Shown piece after piece: positions 50,228-58,480 of a stretch of 64,000 nt of DNA (position 1 is the first letter of the stretch; each line of letters opens with the position of its first letter). Source of the DNA: JBJMHZ01 sp045807125 (GTDB lineage: Bacteria > Actinomycetota > Actinomycetes > JAWWOL01); assembly GCA_045807125.1 (NCBI GenBank), contig JBJMHZ010000052.1, positions 62,001-126,000 on the forward strand, given 5' to 3'. The position numbers and the translations under genes are program-made. The notes below the pieces were generated by a model. The model did no database searches. It was not told the DNA's origin and saw nothing but the letters and a program-made list of their open reading frames with translations.

Positions 50228-51391
50228 ATGCTCGGATGGTACGTACCGGCCCCCAACCAGGCGATGCTGATCTCCGGAGGCAAGCAGCGCGGCGATGACG
50301 CGAAGCCGTTCCGGATCGTCACCGGCCACGGCGCGTTCGCGCTCCCCGTCGTCCGCCGGGTGAGCATGCTGACCCTCGCCATGCAGGAGGCGATCGTCAC
50401 CGAGGACTGCGTCACCCAGCAGGGCATCTCGCTCACGGTGAAGTCGGTCATCGCCTTCAAGGTCGGCTCCGACCCGGGCAGCATCGCCGCGGCGGCGCAG
50501 CGCTTCCTGGCCGAGCAGGCGCAGATGTCGACCCTCACCGGGCAGATCTTCGCCGGTCATCTGCGCTCGATCATCGGCAGCATGACGGTCGAGGACATCA
50601 TCAGGGAGCGGCAGAAGCTCGCCGAGGCGGTCCTCGACGCGTCCAAGACCGAGATGGCCAACCTGGGCCTCGCCGTCGACTCGCTGCAGATCCAGTCCAT
50701 CGACGACAAGGGCAGCGGCTACATCAAGGCACTGGCCGCCCCGCACCAGGCCCGGGTCAACCAGGCCGCGCAGATCGCTCAGGCCCAGGCCGACCAGGCC
50801 TCCGCCGAGGCGCAGCAGCTCTCGCTGCGCAACCAGGCCGAGTACGCCCGCCAGACCGCGGTCACCAAGGCGCAGTACCAGGCGGAGATCGACCAGGCCC
50901 AGTCCACCGCCGCCGCGGCCGGCCCGCTCGCCGGCGCGCAGGCGCAGCAGGCCGTGCTGACCGAGCAGGCCAAGGTGGCGGCCAGGAACGCCGAGCTGCG
51001 CGAGGCCCAGCTCGTCGCCGAGATCGTCAAGCCGGCGCGGGCGGAGGCCGAGCGCATCCGCACCCTCGCGCAGGCCGAGGCCGACCGCACCAAGCTGTCG
51101 GCGCAGGCGGCGGCCGCCGAGGGCCGGATCGCCCTCGACCAGGCGATCATCCAGCAGCTGCCGGAGATGATCAAAGCGACCGCGGCCGGCCTCGCCGGCG
51201 CCAACCTGACCGTGCTGAACGGCACCGACGGGCTGAACGAGGCGGTCGCCGCCCTCGCCGGCCAGGGCCTGGCCATCCTGCGCACGATCACCGGCGGGCT
51301 GGGCACGATGGCCTCGGCAGCCCCGACCCCCCCGGCCGGCCCCGGACCGGAGGTGCCGGCGCTGACCGACGGCCAGGGCCCCGCGCGCTAG
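50228..51391 (+). CDS. SPFH/flotillin-like protein
   Basis: A 387-residue SPFH (band 7) protein. Residues 1 to about 165 form the SPFH domain (YVPAPNQAMLISGG, MLTLAMQEAIVTEDCVTQQG, VDSLQIQSIDDKGSGYIKAL). Residues 170-310 are a long Ala/Gln/Glu-rich coiled coil, and the Pro/Ala-rich tail is disordered. Flotillins scaffold membrane microdomains. There is no clear N-terminal transmembrane helix, so membrane attachment is probably peripheral. Preceded by the NfeD-like gene. Its TAG stop overlaps the stop of the convergent regulator gene in the palindrome CTAG (51388-51391). Confidence 0.85.
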   Translation: MLGWYVPAPNQAMLISGGKQRGDDAKPFRIVTGHGAFALPVVRRVSMLTLAMQEAIVTEDCVTQQGISLTVKSVIAFKVGSDPGSIAAAAQRFLAEQAQMSTLTGQIFAGHLRSIIGSMTVEDIIRERQKLAEAVLDASKTEMANLGLAVDSLQIQSIDDKGSGYIKALAAPHQARVNQAAQIAQAQADQASAEAQQLSLRNQAEYARQTAVTKAQYQAEIDQAQSTAAAAGPLAGAQAQQAVLTEQAKVAARNAELREAQLVAEIVKPARAEAERIRTLAQAEADRTKLSAQAAAAEGRIALDQAIIQQLPEMIKATAAGLAGANLTVLNGTDGLNEAVAALAGQGLAILRTITGGLGTMASAAPTPPAGPGPEVPALTDGQGPAR

Positions 51392-52131
51392 CCGGGAGCC
51401 GCCGCGCGCTTGTCGCGCAGCCGTACGCAGCACTCGCCGGCGACCGGCTCGAGAACCGCCTCGACGGTCTCGTTGCCGAGGCCGCGCAGCAGGCCGTCGA
51501 CGAAGGCCACGTTGACCCCGCAGACGAACTGCGGGTCGCGGGCCGCGAAGTGGTGGAACGGGCAGTTGCGCAGCGCCACCTCGCCGCGGCCGGGGGCCGA
51601 GGGCTCGAAGCCGAGCCCGGCCAGCGCGGCCGCGGCCGCGTGCAGCGTCCGCTCGGTGCCCGGCCGGCGCAGCCGAAGGTCGCCGGCCATCCGGCCGCCG
51701 ATCTCGCGCCCGCGCTCGGCCGCCAGCCGGGCGGCGTGCTCGCGCGGCGAGCCGCCCTCGGGGGTGCCGGTGACCGTGCCGAGCAGGATCTCGCCGAGCA
51801 GGTCGTAGCGCCGGGGCGGGATCGTCACGTCGATCTCGACGGCGGCGGGGACGTACGCCTTGGGCCGCCGGCCCGGCACCACCCGACCAGCCGGCCGGCG
51901 GTACGTGGCGTCGGCCAGCCCGGCCTCGACCAGCTTGTCGAGGTGGAAGGCGGCCAGCGCGCGGCTGATGCCGACGGCGGCGGCGGCCGCCTCCCTGGTC
52001 ACGGGCTCGCCGGCCGCGCGCAGGTGCGCGTACAGGGCCCGCCGGACGGGGTCGCCGAGGACCGCGAGGGCCTCGATGCCGTCGATGCCGTCGATGCCGT
52101 CGATGCCGCCGGGGTCCCCCATGCCCGCCAT
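51388..52131 (-). CDS. ArsR-type winged-helix regulator with C-terminal cysteine cluster
   Basis: About 247 residues. The N-terminal winged helix includes ALAVLGDPVRRALYAHL, then GEPVTREAAAAAVGISRALAAFHLDKLVEAG. The C-terminal ligand domain carries four conserved cysteines in NCPFHHFA, PQFVCGVNVAF and GECCVRL, the pattern of SufR-like regulators thought to bind an iron-sulfur cluster. An odd tandem GIDGIDGIDGI precedes the first helix. Start taken at ATG 52131, preceded by GAGGGCGGGGGC; a GTG at 52164 is in frame. It diverges from the DUF2231 operon, whose promoter overlaps an inverted repeat, so it is likely the regulator of that operon. Confidence 0.82.
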   Translation of the reverse strand: MAGMGDPGGIDGIDGIDGIEALAVLGDPVRRALYAHLRAAGEPVTREAAAAAVGISRALAAFHLDKLVEAGLADATYRRPAGRVVPGRRPKAYVPAAVEIDVTIPPRRYDLLGEILLGTVTGTPEGGSPREHAARLAAERGREIGGRMAGDLRLRRPGTERTLHAAAAALAGLGFEPSAPGRGEVALRNCPFHHFAARDPQFVCGVNVAFVDGLLRGLGNETVEAVLEPVAGECCVRLRDKRAAAPG

Positions 52132-52237
52132 GCCCCCGCCCTCGGAGCTACCGCCAGGTGCCACGACCTCACGCTAGCAGCCGGCTCGGGTCGAATCGAG
52201 AGCCGAACGCTGCGAAACCACCGCACGCCTGCGGTGC

Positions 52238-52268
52238 TTGACATTCACCCTCCGGTATCGCTAACAAT
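52238..52268 (+). promoter_or_regulatory. Promoter of the DUF2231-FolE operon
   Basis: TTGACA at 52238-52243, an 18-base spacer, and TAACAAT at 52262-52268, a good match to a vegetative promoter. It sits about 40 bp upstream of the DUF2231 start. Confidence 0.65.
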
Positions 52269-52277
52269 CACTAGCGA
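52258..52277. promoter_or_regulatory. Operator overlapping the -10 box of the DUF2231 operon
   Basis: TCGCTA (52258-52263), eight bases, then TAGCGA (52272-52277): a perfect 6-bp inverted repeat covering the -10 hexamer. The divergent ArsR/SufR-like protein is the obvious candidate to bind and repress here. Confidence 0.55.
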
Positions 52278-52305
52278 AACTTTCTCACTCGGCGGAGGTG
52301 GCGGC

Positions 52306-52860
52306 ATGGCCGACCCCGATCAGGCGAAACGGCCGGTGACCCGGCTCGCCGGGCCGTACGGGCACCCGCTGCACCCGATGCTCGTCCCGATCCCGATCGG
52401 GGCATGGGTGGCAGCCCTGCTCCTCGACGTCGGCTCGCACCTGGTCTCCCACCCGGCGTCGGCCGACGGCCTCGCCGAGGCCGCGCGCTGGCTCGTCGGC
52501 CTCGGCCTCGCCGGGGCGCTCGCCGCGGCGACCCTCGGTCTGCTCGACCTGCTCGCCATCCCGCCGGGCACGAAGGCGATGCGGATCGGGCTCGCGCACC
52601 TCACCGCCAACCTGACCGCGACGGCCATCTTCGGCGCGAGCCTCGCGGTGCGCTGGGGCGGCGGGGGCGGCCCGGTCGGCTACGGCGTCCTGACGCTCGA
52701 CGCGATCGGCGTGGCGGCGCTGACCGTCGGGGGCTTCCTCGGCGGCGAGCTGGCCTACCGGTACGGCGTCCGGGTGGCCGACGAGGCCACTCAGGCGCAC
52801 GGCTACACCACGGGCACGACGGCGACCGGCCGGCGCGGCGCGGTCGCGGAGAGGCGGTAG
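52306..52860 (+). CDS. DUF2231-domain membrane protein
   Basis: 184 residues with four transmembrane segments. It opens with GPYGHPLHPMLVPIPIGAWV, the conserved HPxHPxLVxxPIG start of DUF2231 proteins, followed by hydrophobic stretches and a short hydrophilic tail. Function is unknown for the family; histidines in the first helix region suggest haem or metal binding. ATG 52306 has GGAGG at 52294-52298. First gene of a three-gene operon behind a clear promoter and operator. Confidence 0.82.
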   Translation: MADPDQAKRPVTRLAGPYGHPLHPMLVPIPIGAWVAALLLDVGSHLVSHPASADGLAEAARWLVGLGLAGALAAATLGLLDLLAIPPGTKAMRIGLAHLTANLTATAIFGASLAVRWGGGGGPVGYGVLTLDAIGVAALTVGGFLGGELAYRYGVRVADEATQAHGYTTGTTATGRRGAVAERR

Positions 52861-52864
52861 TGCA

Positions 52865-53305
52865 ATGGCGGTCGCAGGCCTCATCGCCTGGCTAGTCACC
52901 GCGCTGGGTGGCTTCGTGCTGCTCGCGCGGTACGTGAGCTCGGGCGGCATCGCGCAGCAGCAGGCCGGCACCACCCGGTTCCCCCGCGGGCTGATCTTCG
53001 GCCACTTCGGGCTCGCGGTGACCGGCCTGGTGGTCTGGATCCTCTACCTGGCCACCGACGCCTCGGCCCTTGCGTGGGTGGCCCTCGCCCTGCTGGCGGG
53101 GATCGCCGCGCTCGGCTTCACGATGTTCGCCAGGTGGGTCCAGCCCGCCGGCCGGCCGGCCGGTGCCGGCACCGCGGCCGGTACCGCTGCCGCGCCAGCC
53201 GAGAGCGCGCTGCCGACGCCGGTGGTCTACCTGCACGGCGTGCTGGCCGTCGCCACGGTCGTGCTCGTCCTGCTGGCGGCGCTCGGCGTCGGGGACGCGT
53301 CGTGA
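52865..53305 (+). CDS. Four-helix membrane protein of unknown function
   Basis: 146 residues. Hydrophobic segments are found near residues 5-22, 44-62, 68-88 and 120-140. An Ala/Gly/Pro-rich loop (GRPAGAGTAAGTAAAP) lies between the third and fourth. I do not recognise the family. It begins four bases after the DUF2231 stop with GAGGCGG upstream, and its stop overlaps the FolE start (GTGA), so it belongs to the same operon and presumably the same membrane process. Confidence 0.75.
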   Translation: MAVAGLIAWLVTALGGFVLLARYVSSGGIAQQQAGTTRFPRGLIFGHFGLAVTGLVVWILYLATDASALAWVALALLAGIAALGFTMFARWVQPAGRPAGAGTAAGTAAAPAESALPTPVVYLHGVLAVATVVLVLLAALGVGDAS

Positions 53306-53886
53306 CGGCCGCGCTTCGGGCCGTCCCCGGCGGGCCGGGGATCGACGTCGACGGCGCCGAGCGGGCAGCGGCGGCGCTGCTGACCGCGCTCGGTCTCGAC
53401 CTCGCCGACGAGTCGCTGGCCGCCACGCCGCGCCGCATGGCGCGGGCCTACGCCGAGCTGCTCACGCCCCGCGAGTTCGCCCTCACCACGTTCCCCAACG
53501 ACGAGGGCTACGACGAGCTCGTGCTCGCCAAGAGCATCCCGTTCCACTCGGTCTGCGAGCACCACCTGCTGCCCTTCGCCGGGGTCGCGCACGTCGGCTA
53601 CCTGCCGGGCGAGCGCATCCTCGGCCTGTCCAAGCTGGCCAGGGTGGTCGAGATGCTCTCGCGGGCGCCCCAGGTGCAGGAGCGGCTCACCAAGCAGATC
53701 GCGACGTGGCTCGACGAGCGGCTGCGCCCCAAGGGCGTCGGCGTCGTCCTCGAGGCCGAGCACGCCTGCATGACGATCCGCGGCGTGCAGGCGCGCGGGT
53801 CGACCACGGTCACCTCCGCCCTGCACGGCCGGCTGCGCGACGACCCGCGCTCGCGGTCGGAGTTCCTTGACCTCGTCCGGTCCTGA
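53302..53886 (+). CDS. folE: GTP cyclohydrolase I
   Basis: A 194-residue enzyme converting GTP to 7,8-dihydroneopterin triphosphate, the first step of folate and pterin synthesis. The zinc ligands are in SVCEHHLLPF and EAEHACM; GYLPGERILGLSKLARVVE and TKQIATWL are family blocks. The start is GTG 53302, overlapping the stop of the upstream membrane-protein gene. No other folate genes are near; placement behind an Fe-S-type regulator and membrane proteins is unusual and may point to a second, conditionally expressed FolE. Confidence 0.93.
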   Translation: MTAALRAVPGGPGIDVDGAERAAAALLTALGLDLADESLAATPRRMARAYAELLTPREFALTTFPNDEGYDELVLAKSIPFHSVCEHHLLPFAGVAHVGYLPGERILGLSKLARVVEMLSRAPQVQERLTKQIATWLDERLRPKGVGVVLEAEHACMTIRGVQARGSTTVTSALHGRLRDDPRSRSEFLDLVRS

Positions 53887-54010
53887 GGAGCCACTGCCGC
53901 GTCCGCTCAGCCCCTCACGACCTCGACCAGCCGCGCCAGCGCGCGGGTCGCCGCGGTGAGCAGGGTCAGCACCCTGGCCTCGCGCCGCACCCGAACGGAT
54001 GCGGGGCGGG

Positions 54011-54030
54011 TGAGCCGCTCGCGCGGCTCA
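54011..54030 (-). terminator. Terminator-like hairpin after the secreted-protein gene
   Basis: TGAGCCGC (54011-54018), loop TCGC, GCGGCTCA (54023-54030): a perfect 8-bp stem that includes the stop codon of the minus-strand gene. There is no T tract. FolE converges on it from the other side. Confidence 0.5.
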
Positions 54031-54558
54031 GCGCAGGCCGTACCGCCCGCGCCGGCGACCGAGCACCGCCACCGCGCCGAGCGCGATCAGCCCGGCGACG
54101 ACCGTGGCCGCGCCATCGTTGGTCGTGGCGAGGGTCGAGGCCGGGCAGGCCGTCGACGCGGCCGTGACGGTGACGTAGTTGCCGTCGAGCGACCAGGCCG
54201 CGCCACCGCTTCCGGGGAAGGACGCGACCACCGCGTTCGCCACCGAGCCGGGCGGGAACGTGGTCGGCGGGTTGGCGTCGACCGCGGTCCAGAAGTTGCT
54301 CGTGCTGAGGCCGGCGTAGACCTGGTTGTTGTTGCCCTGCGGGATCGAGTACGTCTTCTTGGACGTGTTCGTGTAGCCGAAGACCGCCGTGTAGGTGCCG
54401 TCGCCGTTGCTCCATGCGCAGTTCGCGGTGGAGGTCAGGCCCGGCGCCGAGGCGGCGTCGGCCGGGGCGCCGGTCGTCGTGACGAGGGCGATGACCGCAC
54501 CGACGGCGGCGAGACCGCGGCACGACCAGCGGCGCGCGGTGGAGGAGGGTCCTGGCAT
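54028..54558 (-). CDS. Secreted protein with C-terminal membrane anchor
   Basis: 176 residues. A signal peptide is evident (RRWSCRGLAAVGAVIALVTTTGAPADA). The mature part is small, Thr/Asn/Ser-rich and probably beta-sheet (NCAWSNGDGTYTAVFGYTN, with two cysteines). The tail is a hydrophobic helix followed by RRRGRYGLR, the layout of sortase-anchored surface proteins, but the expected LPxTG is replaced by LATTN just before the helix. Start at ATG 54558; no good ribosome site is seen. I do not recognise the family. It could be a surface protein held by the C-terminal helix alone. Confidence 0.65.
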   Translation of the reverse strand: MPGPSSTARRWSCRGLAAVGAVIALVTTTGAPADAASAPGLTSTANCAWSNGDGTYTAVFGYTNTSKKTYSIPQGNNNQVYAGLSTSNFWTAVDANPPTTFPPGSVANAVVASFPGSGGAAWSLDGNYVTVTAASTACPASTLATTNDGAATVVAGLIALGAVAVLGRRRGRYGLR

Positions 54559-54603
54559 GGGGACTGCATCGGCAGGTCCACCGGGTCCATTAATCGGGCC
54601 GGT

Positions 54604-54716
54604 GGCAGAGGGCGGCGGGCGGGAGTGGCAGAGGGCGGCGGGCGGGAGTGGCAGAGGGCGGCGGGCGGGAGTGGCAGAGGGCGGCGGGCGGGAGTGGCAG
54701 AGGGCGCGGGCGGGGA
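54604..54716. repeat. 23-base minisatellite, about 4.9 copies
   Basis: The unit GGCAGAGGGCGGCGGGCGGGAGT (split here as GGCAGAGGGC + GGCGGGCGGGAGT) is repeated at 54604, 54627, 54650 and 54673, with a fifth, shortened copy from 54696 to 54716. The copies are identical apart from the last. The array ends at the start codon of the amidase gene, so it occupies its 5' region, and it lies upstream of the divergent secreted-protein gene as well. Confidence 0.9.
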
Positions 54717-56249
54717 ATGCCCACGCGCATGGGCACCCGATCCGCCGACGCCGACGCCGATCCATTCGCCAGACCCTTCACCGATCCGTTCGCCGACGCG
54801 ACGACCATCGCGGGAGCGATCCGCGAGGGCCGCACCGGCTCGCGGGCGGTCGTCGAGGCCTACCTGGACCGGATCGAGCGCTGGGCGGCGCTGAACGCGG
54901 TGGTGACCGTGGACGCCGGCGCCGCGCGGTCGGCCGCCGACGCCTGCGACCGGGCGGTGCGCGCCGGCGACCGGCTGGGGCCGCTGCACGGCGTGCCGAT
55001 GACGGTCAAGGACGCCTTCGCGGTCGCCGGGATGCGCAGCACCTCCGGGCTGGCGGAGCTGGCCGGCGACGTGCCGGCGCAGGACGCGCTCGTGGTCGCC
55101 CGGCTGCGGGCCGCCGGTGCGATCGTGATGGGGAAGTCCAACGTGCCGCCGGGCATCACCGGCCAGGAGACGGCCAACGAGCTCTTCGGCCGGACGCTCA
55201 ACCCGTGGGACCGCGGGCGCACGCCGGGCGGCTCGTCCGGCGGGGCCGCCGCGGCGCTCGCCGCCGGGCTGACCGCTGCCGAGCTCGGCAGCGACAGCGG
55301 CGGGTCGATCCGCCAGCCGGCGCACTGCTGCGGCGTGCTCGGCCACGTACCGACCCACGGCCTGGTGCCGACCCGCGGGCACCGGCCGCAGGCCGACGAG
55401 GCCACCGCCGGCAAGGACGTCGACCTCATGACGATCGGCCCGCTGGCCCGCTCGGCGCCCGACCTGCGGCTGCTGCTCGGCGTCGTGGCCGGGCCGGACC
55501 CGGCGGTCGATCCCGGGTGGCGGGTCGACCTGCCGCGCGAGGACCGCCCGCTGACCGGACTGCGGGTGGCCGCCTGGCTGGACGACCCGGCGCACCCCAC
55601 CGACCGGGCGGTCCTCGACGTGCTCGAGGCGCTGGCCGACGGCCTCGAGCGCGCGGGGGTCGCGGTCGACCGGGCCGCCCGGCCGGGGTTCGCGCTGGAC
55701 GACGCGGTCGGCGTCGCGCTCCAGCTGTGGACGGCGGCCTCCTCCGACCGCACGCCGGCTGAGGACGTCGAGCGGCTGCGCGGCGAGCTGGCCACCGGCG
55801 CGCTGCACGGGCTCGCCCGCTTGCGGGCCCGCGGCGAGACGATGAGCCACCGCGACTGGCTGCGACTCGATGGGCAGCGACGCGCGCTCCAGCGGCAGTG
55901 GCAGCGGTTCTTCGACGCGCACGACGTGCTGCTGTGCCCGGTGATCCCGGTGGTGGCCCCGCGCCACGATCCCGAGCTGACGGGCGTGCCGAGCGTCGAC
56001 CACCGGCTGCGCCGGACCATCGACGTCGACGGCACCGCCCGCCCGTACCTCGATCAGCTCACCTGGAGCATCGTGCCCGGCATGGCCGGGCTGCCGGCGA
56101 CCGTGGCCCCTGCGGGGCTGTCCGCCGGCGGCCTACCGGTCGGCGTCCAGATCGTCGGCCGCCGGCACGCCGACCTCACCACCATCGCGGTCGCCGAGGG
56201 CCTCGCCGCCCTCACCGGCGGGTTCCGGGCGCCGCCCGGCTGCGCCTGA
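54717..56249 (+). CDS. Amidase-signature hydrolase
   Basis: A 510-residue amidase of the Ser-cisSer-Lys class. The catalytic lysine is in PMTVKDAFAV, and the two serines are in TPGGSSGGAAAALAAGL and ELGSDSGGSIRQPA. Hydrolyses an amide to acid and ammonia; substrate unknown. No signal peptide. Start at ATG 54717, right at the end of the 23-base tandem repeats, so the G-rich repeat may serve as the ribosome site; an ATG at 54729 is in frame. Its 3' end abuts a convergent AlkB remnant. Confidence 0.88.
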   Translation: MPTRMGTRSADADADPFARPFTDPFADATTIAGAIREGRTGSRAVVEAYLDRIERWAALNAVVTVDAGAARSAADACDRAVRAGDRLGPLHGVPMTVKDAFAVAGMRSTSGLAELAGDVPAQDALVVARLRAAGAIVMGKSNVPPGITGQETANELFGRTLNPWDRGRTPGGSSGGAAAALAAGLTAAELGSDSGGSIRQPAHCCGVLGHVPTHGLVPTRGHRPQADEATAGKDVDLMTIGPLARSAPDLRLLLGVVAGPDPAVDPGWRVDLPREDRPLTGLRVAAWLDDPAHPTDRAVLDVLEALADGLERAGVAVDRAARPGFALDDAVGVALQLWTAASSDRTPAEDVERLRGELATGALHGLARLRARGETMSHRDWLRLDGQRRALQRQWQRFFDAHDVLLCPVIPVVAPRHDPELTGVPSVDHRLRRTIDVDGTARPYLDQLTWSIVPGMAGLPATVAPAGLSAGGLPVGVQIVGRRHADLTTIAVAEGLAALTGGFRAPPGCA

Positions 56250-56660
56250 CCGGAGCGTGCCGAACGTCACCGAGAACCGCTCGGCCGGCACCGCGGGGAT
56301 GCTGTGCTGCCACGTCCAGCGGGCCGCGCCGCTGAGCAGGTAGGCCGAGGCAGGCGCCAGCTCCTGCTCGTGCACCCGGCGCTCGCCGGCCACCCGCCGC
56401 TGGAAGCGCATGACGCGCGGCGAGCCGAGCGAGACGCCCGCGTCCGGCGCCAGCCCCGCCAGCTCGGCGCACCGCTCGCGCAGGGCGAGGAGCGGCACCG
56501 GCAGCGGGTCGGCACCGGTGAGGCCCCACGACTCGTAGCCGTAGCGAGCGCCGAAGTGCCGCACGCTGCGCCGGGCCGGTTGCCCGTGCATCACGACGGG
56601 CTCGTACGCCCAGCCGGCGACGACGGCCAGCAGCTCGCGCTCCTCGGCCTCAACGACGGA
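56250..56660 (-). pseudogene. Truncated AlkB-like dioxygenase, iron-ligand segment deleted
   Basis: In one frame, right after the stop codon of the upstream amidase, the translation reads like AlkB family proteins: ELLAVVAGWAYEPVVMHGQ, RRSVRHFGARYGYES, LRERCAELAGLAPDA, then directly GVSLGSPRVMRFQRR, LSGAARWTWQHSIP, and RFSVTFGTLR. Between LAPDA and GVSLG about 33 residues expected in AlkB are absent, including the HxD iron ligands. No start codon lies before the conserved part; the frame is open from 56660, and the first usable ATG is at 56594. The stop is also displaced: the frame runs on to 56133, antisense to the amidase gene. Therefore a decayed gene, not an active repair enzyme. Confidence 0.75.
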
Positions 56661-58361
56661 TCAGCGGCCGGAGACCACCGATCGCATGGCCGGAGCGTCC
56701 CCCGGCCGGGCCGGCGCGGTCCCGGAGTGCCGGTGACCGTGGCCCAGCCGCACCTGCTCCAGCGGGGTGGTGGGGAGGAACTGCGGTGGCCGCCGCAGGT
56801 GGGTCGCCTGCTCCCACGCGTACGCCAGCGAGATGAGCTTCGGCTCGCTCCACCGACCGCCGATGAACGACACGCCCACCGGCAGCTGGAAGCTGCTCCC
56901 CGCCGGCACCGTGATGCTCGCGTACCCGGCGATCGCCGCCGGCGAGGACGAGCCGACGAGGAAGTGGTCGCCGTTGATGAGGTCGGTCGTCCAGGCCGGC
57001 GAGTTGGTCGGCGCGATGATGGCGTCGAGGTCGTTCGCCCTCATCGTGTCGTCGATCGCGTGCCGGGCGATGCGCTTGGCGTCGGCCCTTGCCTTGACGT
57101 ACGCGGGGTCGGAGAGCGAGCCGGTGGCCTGCGCCAGCTCGAAGATCTCCTGCCCGAAGTACGGCATCTCCTTCGCCGCGTGGGCGTTGTCGAAGTCGAT
57201 CAAGTCCTGGAGCGTCTTCGGGTAGCCAGGCGCGGTCCACCGCTGCAGGTACGCCGCGATGTCGTGCTTGAACTCGTACAGCAGCGCGGTGAACTCGGGG
57301 TCGTACGCGGCATCGATCGGGATGTCGGTCGGGTCGACGATCGTCGCGCCGAGCGAGCGCAGCCGGGAGATGGTCTGCTCCATGATGGCGTCGGTCTCGG
57401 GGCTGAAGCCGAAGTTGCCGGCCCGCCAGACGCCGATCCGCGCGCCCTGCAGGGCGCCCTTGTCGAGGAACGCCGCGTAGCTGCTGGGAACGTGGCGCTT
57501 CTGCGCCTTGGTCGCCGGGTCCTCGGGGTCGACGTGCGCGAGCACCCGGAGCAGCACGGCGGCGTCGGTGACGTTGCGGGCGATCGGACCGGCGGTGTCC
57601 TGCTGCGCCGAGATCGGCACGATGCCGGTGCGGCTGACCAGGCCGAGCGACGGCTTGATGCCGACGTCGCCGTTGGTCCCGGCCGGGCAGACGATCGAGC
57701 CGTCGGTCTCGGTGCCCACGGCCACGGTCGCGAGGTCGGCGGCAGCCGCGACGCCCGAGCCGGAGCTCGAGCCGCAGGGGTTGTGGTCGAGGGCGTACGG
57801 CATGTTGTTCTGGCCGCCCACCGCGCTCCAGCCGCTGGAGGACTGGGTGGAGCGGAAGTTGGCCCACTCGCTCAGGTTGGCCTTGCCGAGGATGATGGCG
57901 CCGGCCTTGCGCAACCGCGTGACGATGAACGCGTCGGGCGGGGTGCTGCCCTTCAGGGCGAGCGAGCCGGCGGTCGTCGGCATGCCGGTGGTGTCGATGT
58001 TGTCCTTGACGATGACGGGGATGCCGAGCAGCGGCGCGTGGTGGCCGGCCCGCCTCGCCCGATCGGCTGCGCGGGCGTCGGCGAGCGCCCGCGGGCTCAC
58101 CGTGATGACGGCGTGCAGCGCAGGGTTCAGCTTCTCGATGCGGTGCAGGTAGAACCGGGTCAGCTGGACGGCGCTCAGTCGGTGCCGGTCCATCAGCCGC
58201 TCGAGCTGCGGGATGGTCGTCCGGTCGACGTCGATGCCGGCGACCCTGGTGGACGGTACGGGGCTCGTCTGGCCGGCCGGGGCGGTGGTGGCCAGCAGGG
58301 CGCCCGCCGCGAGCCCGGTGGCGGCGACGGACGCGAGCAGCCTGCGATGCGAGATCTTCAT
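56661..58361 (-). CDS. Secreted amidase-signature hydrolase
   Basis: 566 residues. An N-terminal signal peptide is present (MKISHRRLLASVAATGLAAG, then ALLATTAPAG). The amidase core follows: GIPVIVKDNIDTTGMPTTAG (catalytic Lys), CGSSSGSGVAAAADL and GTETDGSIVCPAG (catalytic serines), and SITVPAGSSFQLPVGVSFIG near the C-terminus. Exported amidases of this class act on peptides or amides outside the cell. ATG 58361 has AAGGAGGAG upstream. The C-terminal 40 residues (HGHRHSGTAPARPGDAP) are atypical and run to the edge of the AlkB remnant. Confidence 0.88.
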   Translation of the reverse strand: MKISHRRLLASVAATGLAAGALLATTAPAGQTSPVPSTRVAGIDVDRTTIPQLERLMDRHRLSAVQLTRFYLHRIEKLNPALHAVITVSPRALADARAADRARRAGHHAPLLGIPVIVKDNIDTTGMPTTAGSLALKGSTPPDAFIVTRLRKAGAIILGKANLSEWANFRSTQSSSGWSAVGGQNNMPYALDHNPCGSSSGSGVAAAADLATVAVGTETDGSIVCPAGTNGDVGIKPSLGLVSRTGIVPISAQQDTAGPIARNVTDAAVLLRVLAHVDPEDPATKAQKRHVPSSYAAFLDKGALQGARIGVWRAGNFGFSPETDAIMEQTISRLRSLGATIVDPTDIPIDAAYDPEFTALLYEFKHDIAAYLQRWTAPGYPKTLQDLIDFDNAHAAKEMPYFGQEIFELAQATGSLSDPAYVKARADAKRIARHAIDDTMRANDLDAIIAPTNSPAWTTDLINGDHFLVGSSSPAAIAGYASITVPAGSSFQLPVGVSFIGGRWSEPKLISLAYAWEQATHLRRPPQFLPTTPLEQVRLGHGHRHSGTAPARPGDAPAMRSVVSGR

Positions 58362-58480
58362 GCCTCGCTCCTCCTTCGGCGCACGGGAGTCAGACGTTCG
58401 TCCCGCACCCGATGCGGTGTCAACCGGTGCGGAGCGGGGCCCCGCGATGGCTAGGCACATCTGACCCGTACGGTGGTCCG

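Noticed and set aside
54604..54716. Regular 23-base repeats considered as CRISPR or as a coding repeat (a frame of repeated GREWQRAAGGS).
   Set aside because: No unique spacers; the amidase family does not carry such an N-terminus, and the family start follows the array.
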